Positions 11,823 to 13,924 of a stretch of 13,924 nucleotides of DNA are shown here, piece by piece. Source of the stretch: DASXTS01 sp036505275. GTDB taxonomy: Bacteria > Actinomycetota > Actinomycetes > Mycobacteriales > Pseudonocardiaceae. The translations under genes and the position numbers were made by a program. The notes under the pieces are model-generated. The model saw only the letters and a list, made by a program, of their open reading frames with translations, had not been told where the DNA came from and did not search any database. The stretch spans positions 1 to 13,924 of the forward strand of contig DASXTS010000536.1 in NCBI GenBank assembly GCA_036505275.1. The letters are read 5' to 3'. Numbering within the stretch: position 1 is the stretch's first letter; every line of letters starts with the position of its first letter.

Positions 11823-12620
11823 GTGGCTGGCAACGCGGACGAGTCTGGTCGGTCGGTGGCCGGCAAGGTTGCATCGATCCTGTTGCTGTTCGCTGACGGC
11901 CGCGAACTCTCGCTCACTGACGTCGCCAGGGCCACGCGGGTGCCGCTGTCAACTGCGCATCGGCTGATGGCGGAGCTGACTGAGCGTCGCTTGGTGGCTC
12001 GTGCCGAGGACGGACGCTACCGGATCGGTCTGCCGCTGCAGATGATCGGCTCGGCCGAGTGCGAAGGCGATGCGGTGGAGGATCGGGGACAGTGCGTCAT
12101 CGAGGATTTGGCGGCGGTGACCGGCTGTCGGATCAGGCTGGGTGTGCTGTCCGAACACGGGGTGGTCTTCATGCAGAAGCTGCCCGGGCGTGCGCCGGTC
12201 GACGGGTTCGGCGCGGAGGCGACCCTGCCGGCATACTGCACAGCGCTCGGCCGGGTGTTGCTGGCGTTCTCGCCGTCCGGGGTGGCAGAGTCGATGATGG
12301 AGCGCGCGCTGTCCAGCCCCGGCCGGCGCACACCCACCTCGCCGGAGATGTTTAATCAGACATTGGCCATCACGCGGGTCAACCGAATGGCGATCAACCC
12401 GGAAGGGTTGTGCTGCATTGCGATGCCGGTCTTCGGGCCGCGCGGACAAATAGTTGCGTCGCTGGGCCTGACCATGCGTCACACCAGCGAGCTGGAATGC
12501 AGCATCACAGCGCTTCGGGTGGCGTCGTGTAGCCTCTCGCGCGAGCTGGCGGCAACCTCCCGGTCCACGGCGCCGCCGTTGCGGGACGCATGTCCTGTTG
12601 GCGCGGTGGAGGCCGGCTAA
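11823..12620 (+). CDS. IclR-family transcriptional regulator
   Basis: A 265-residue regulator of normal family length. The N-terminal winged helix spans about residues 12-70, with the HTH in SLTDVARATRVPLSTAHRLM and the wing in RAEDGRYRIG. The C-terminal effector domain (about 80-245) has LPAYCTALGRVLLAF, a family hallmark, and CCIAMPVFGPRGQIVASLGL. The GTG start follows GGGAGG by five bases. No target is obvious: genes on both sides are either broken or convergent. It may control itself through the inverted repeat upstream, or the ABM-like gene at 12776, which has an operator-like site, but both are guesses. Confidence 0.94.
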   Translation: MAGNADESGRSVAGKVASILLLFADGRELSLTDVARATRVPLSTAHRLMAELTERRLVARAEDGRYRIGLPLQMIGSAECEGDAVEDRGQCVIEDLAAVTGCRIRLGVLSEHGVVFMQKLPGRAPVDGFGAEATLPAYCTALGRVLLAFSPSGVAESMMERALSSPGRRTPTSPEMFNQTLAITRVNRMAINPEGLCCIAMPVFGPRGQIVASLGLTMRHTSELECSITALRVASCSLSRELAATSRSTAPPLRDACPVGAVEAG

Positions 12621-12707
12621 GATCATCCCGCATTCCCAGGATGCGCAATTTGGCAGCAGGCAACCCTGAATCCATCGCTATTCGGGGCCGACCCGGAAAC
12701 CGGCGAA

Positions 12708-12752
12708 ACCCCACATGCCTTGGTAGTGGGCCTGACCAGCAGCCGGTGGGGT
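12708..12752. terminator. Weak inverted repeat between convergent genes
   Basis: ACCCCAC (12708-12714) and GTGGGGT (12746-12752) flank a 31-nt loop in the gap between the IclR gene and the converging ABM-like gene. A bidirectional terminator would fit the location, but the loop is long and there is no T-run. Nothing else is seen in 12621-12775. Confidence 0.25.
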
Positions 12753-12775
12753 CTGTGGTCGTCGAGAGGGCGGGA

Positions 12776-13174
12776 TCAATGGTGGCAGCCGATCGGCGGC
12801 CGGGCGAAGCCGGCGTGGAGGTCATGCACGCGTACCTTTCCGCTGCCTAGCAGCTCGGCTTTGCGCCGCAGTTGCTCAACAAGCGAAATCTCCGGCCGGC
12901 CGTACACGTCGATCGACAGCATGTTGATGAACTCACCGATCGGCGGGAACTTGGGCCCGGCCAGCTTCATGTGGAGCTCCAGCGACGCCGAGTCGGGGTT
13001 GATATGTAGGACGGACATCGTGCCACCGTCCGCACTGAAGTAGACGTTGTAGGCCAGCAGCTGGGGCTCGTTGGCTTCGACGAACCTCGCGAGGTCGTCC
13101 ATGGCGGCTTTGAGTTCCGCCAATCGCCCCTCCCGCACCTCGGACGTGTCGACGTAGACGATGGGTTGCGTCAT
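12776..13174 (-). CDS. Small hypothetical protein, ABM-like (dimeric alpha/beta barrel) fold
   Basis: A 132-residue soluble protein. The beginning PIVYVDTSEVREGRLAELKA followed by MDDLARFVEANEPQ has the strand-helix pattern of antibiotic-biosynthesis-monooxygenase (ABM) domains. It continues with strands AYNVYFSADGGTMSVLHINP and a second helix LELHMKL. A basic C-terminal tail follows. The similarity is of pattern only; I do not recognise a specific family and assign no reaction. GGAGGAG lies just before ATG 13174. It is convergent with the IclR gene and has a spaced inverted repeat 28-55 bp upstream of its start. Confidence 0.82.
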   Translation of the reverse strand: MTQPIVYVDTSEVREGRLAELKAAMDDLARFVEANEPQLLAYNVYFSADGGTMSVLHINPDSASLELHMKLAGPKFPPIGEFINMLSIDVYGRPEISLVEQLRRKAELLGSGKVRVHDLHAGFARPPIGCHH

Positions 13175-13201
13175 GGCTCCTCCGTCGAACGGGTAGGGCT
13201 C

Positions 13202-13229
13202 ATGTTGCGCCGACGAACGTGGGCAACAT
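13202..13229. promoter_or_regulatory. Operator-like inverted repeat upstream of ABM-like gene
   Basis: ATGTTGC (13202-13208) and GCAACAT (13223-13229) are perfect inverted arms whose centres are 21 bp apart, two helical turns. They lie 28-55 bp upstream of the start at 13174, where a dimeric or tetrameric repressor would block transcription. Confidence 0.5.
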
Positions 13230-13332
13230 CAAACATGCACGCGGGCGGGTGATGCCACGGTACGCACAACTCGCAGGGCACGATCTTGGCGAGTTGGCCT
13301 TGGGTCGAGCTGATAGAGAGTGTCCGCCAAGG

Positions 13333-13350
13333 CGGGCCAGAAATGGCCCG
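13333..13350 (-). terminator. Hairpin downstream of GNAT gene
   Basis: CGGGCCA and TGGCCCG pair perfectly around four bases (GAAA on the plus strand, TTTC on the minus). The hairpin begins 27 nt after the GNAT stop. A smaller CCGCC-AA-GGCGG palindrome overlaps its downstream edge (13324-13335). With no T-run, termination is only inferred. The remaining 13175-13377 gap shows no gene. Confidence 0.5.
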
Positions 13351-13377
13351 TGACGTTGCGTGCGCCACATGTTCGAA

Positions 13378-13924
13378 TCATGGTTCAGCTGACACGTCCG
13401 GAGCTGTCGGGTCGGGCCGGGTTCGGGCCGGGTTGGCGGGCGAGGTGACTGCCTTATGCATCTTGATCAGCGGCACCGGAGCGCCGCCGGAGCGGTCCTC
13501 GACATGTTTCATGGCTGTGAAGCCCGCAGCTTCGTACAGAGGTTGACCGGCGAGAGTGGACACGAGCTCGAGCGAGGTGAATCCTTCTGCGGCCGCCGCT
13601 GCCTCACAAAGCGCCAGGACCAGACGCCCAACCCCGCGCCGGGTGAAGGCAGGGTGGGTGTACATCGCACGGATCTTTGCGGCGTCCGTTGAGGGATCGA
13701 GTAGCGCTGCGTTCCGTCCAGCGGAGTGATCGGCTCCGTAGAGAGTGGCCCGTCGACTCCAGCCGCCACAGCCAACGACCTGCCCGTCCAGCTCGACGAT
13801 GAAGTAGGTCTGGTCGTCGATTAGCTGTGTGTCGACGCCCATGATGGCGTGGCTGGACTTGATCTGCGCGTCGTCGAGGAAGCCCTGCTGCAGTTCGTCG
13901 ATGGCTGCTGCTACCAGGGGTAGG
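13378..13924 (-). CDS. GNAT-family N-acetyltransferase, 5' end beyond window
   Basis: The frame is open to the window end, so the N-terminus is missing; 182 codons are present. The acetyl-CoA-binding motif A is clear as MYTHPAFTRRGVGRLVLAL (RRGVGR being the Q/R-x-x-G-x-G/A loop). It is followed by LELVSTLAGQPLYEAAGF and a final strand ending LIKMHKAV. Upstream, TYFIVELDGQVVGCGGWSRR is the usual central sheet. The ATG at 13842 is internal: conserved-looking sequence (AAAIDELQQGFLDDAQIKSS) continues beyond it. The C-terminal 20 residues are Pro/Ala-rich. Substrate unknown. Confidence 0.9.
   Translation of the reverse strand, partial: LPLVAAAIDELQQGFLDDAQIKSSHAIMGVDTQLIDDQTYFIVELDGQVVGCGGWSRRATLYGADHSAGRNAALLDPSTDAAKIRAMYTHPAFTRRGVGRLVLALCEAAAAAEGFTSLELVSTLAGQPLYEAAGFTAMKHVEDRSGGAPVPLIKMHKAVTSPANPARTRPDPTAPDVSAEP

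Noticed and set aside
13378..13842. GNAT gene starting at ATG 13842
   Set aside because: Coding-like sequence in the same frame continues to the window end, so the ATG is internal and the true start is outside.

Overview
The window is high-GC DNA with strong G/C bias at third codon positions, frequent GTG starts, AGGAGG-type ribosome binding sites and typically actinobacterial families (13E12/DUF222 HNH protein, DUF664 DinB protein, DrrAB-type exporter remnants, FadR-type GntR and IclR regulators). I read it as chromosomal DNA of an actinomycete. Pseudonocardiales is my guess, but the genus cannot be fixed from this window.

Layout. 1-1061 (minus): DUF222/HNH protein, cut by the window edge. 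1062-1700: mostly non-functional sequence with two inverted repeats, the first 27 codons of a second DinB gene, and a P-loop kinase reduced to its two ends. 1695-2498 (minus): SAM methyltransferase, divergent from an intact DinB/DUF664 gene at 2610-3200 (plus) that looks leaderless. 3426-4196 (plus): Tat-exported alpha-carbonic anhydrase. 4264-5005: wreck of a divergent TetR / DrrA-DrrB drug-exporter cassette. 5037-10792 (minus): six intact genes that form the main feature. 10931-11622: two more broken genes, a LuxR-like sensor fragment and an NTF2-like gene with one in-frame TAG. 11823-12620 (plus): IclR regulator. 12776-13174 (minus): small ABM-fold-like protein with an operator-like inverted repeat upstream. 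13378-13924 (minus): GNAT acetyltransferase, cut by the window end.

The six-gene block reads, in transcription order: FadR-type GntR regulator; allophanate hydrolase (AtzF amidase domain); biuret hydrolase-like cysteine hydrolase (BiuH); a second cysteine hydrolase resembling triuret hydrolase (TrtA); an NCS2/AzgA-like permease; and an AtzH-like DUF3225 protein. From the amidase to atzH the genes overlap or lie within about 20 nt of each other, so they form one operon. The likely job is nitrogen scavenging: uptake of triuret, biuret or a related ureide, stepwise deamination to allophanate, then hydrolysis to ammonia and CO2. Catalytic residues described for AtzF, BiuH and AtzH all recur here at constant spacing. 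AtzH is present but its usual partners AtzG-AtzE are not. This suggests that one of the cysteine hydrolases supplies 1,3-dicarboxyurea, a route I do not know to be described.

The operon is intact but is flanked on both sides by decayed genes: at least five remnants carrying deletions or single-base changes. Repeated local gene loss, possibly with acquisition of the operon, is a reasonable inference.
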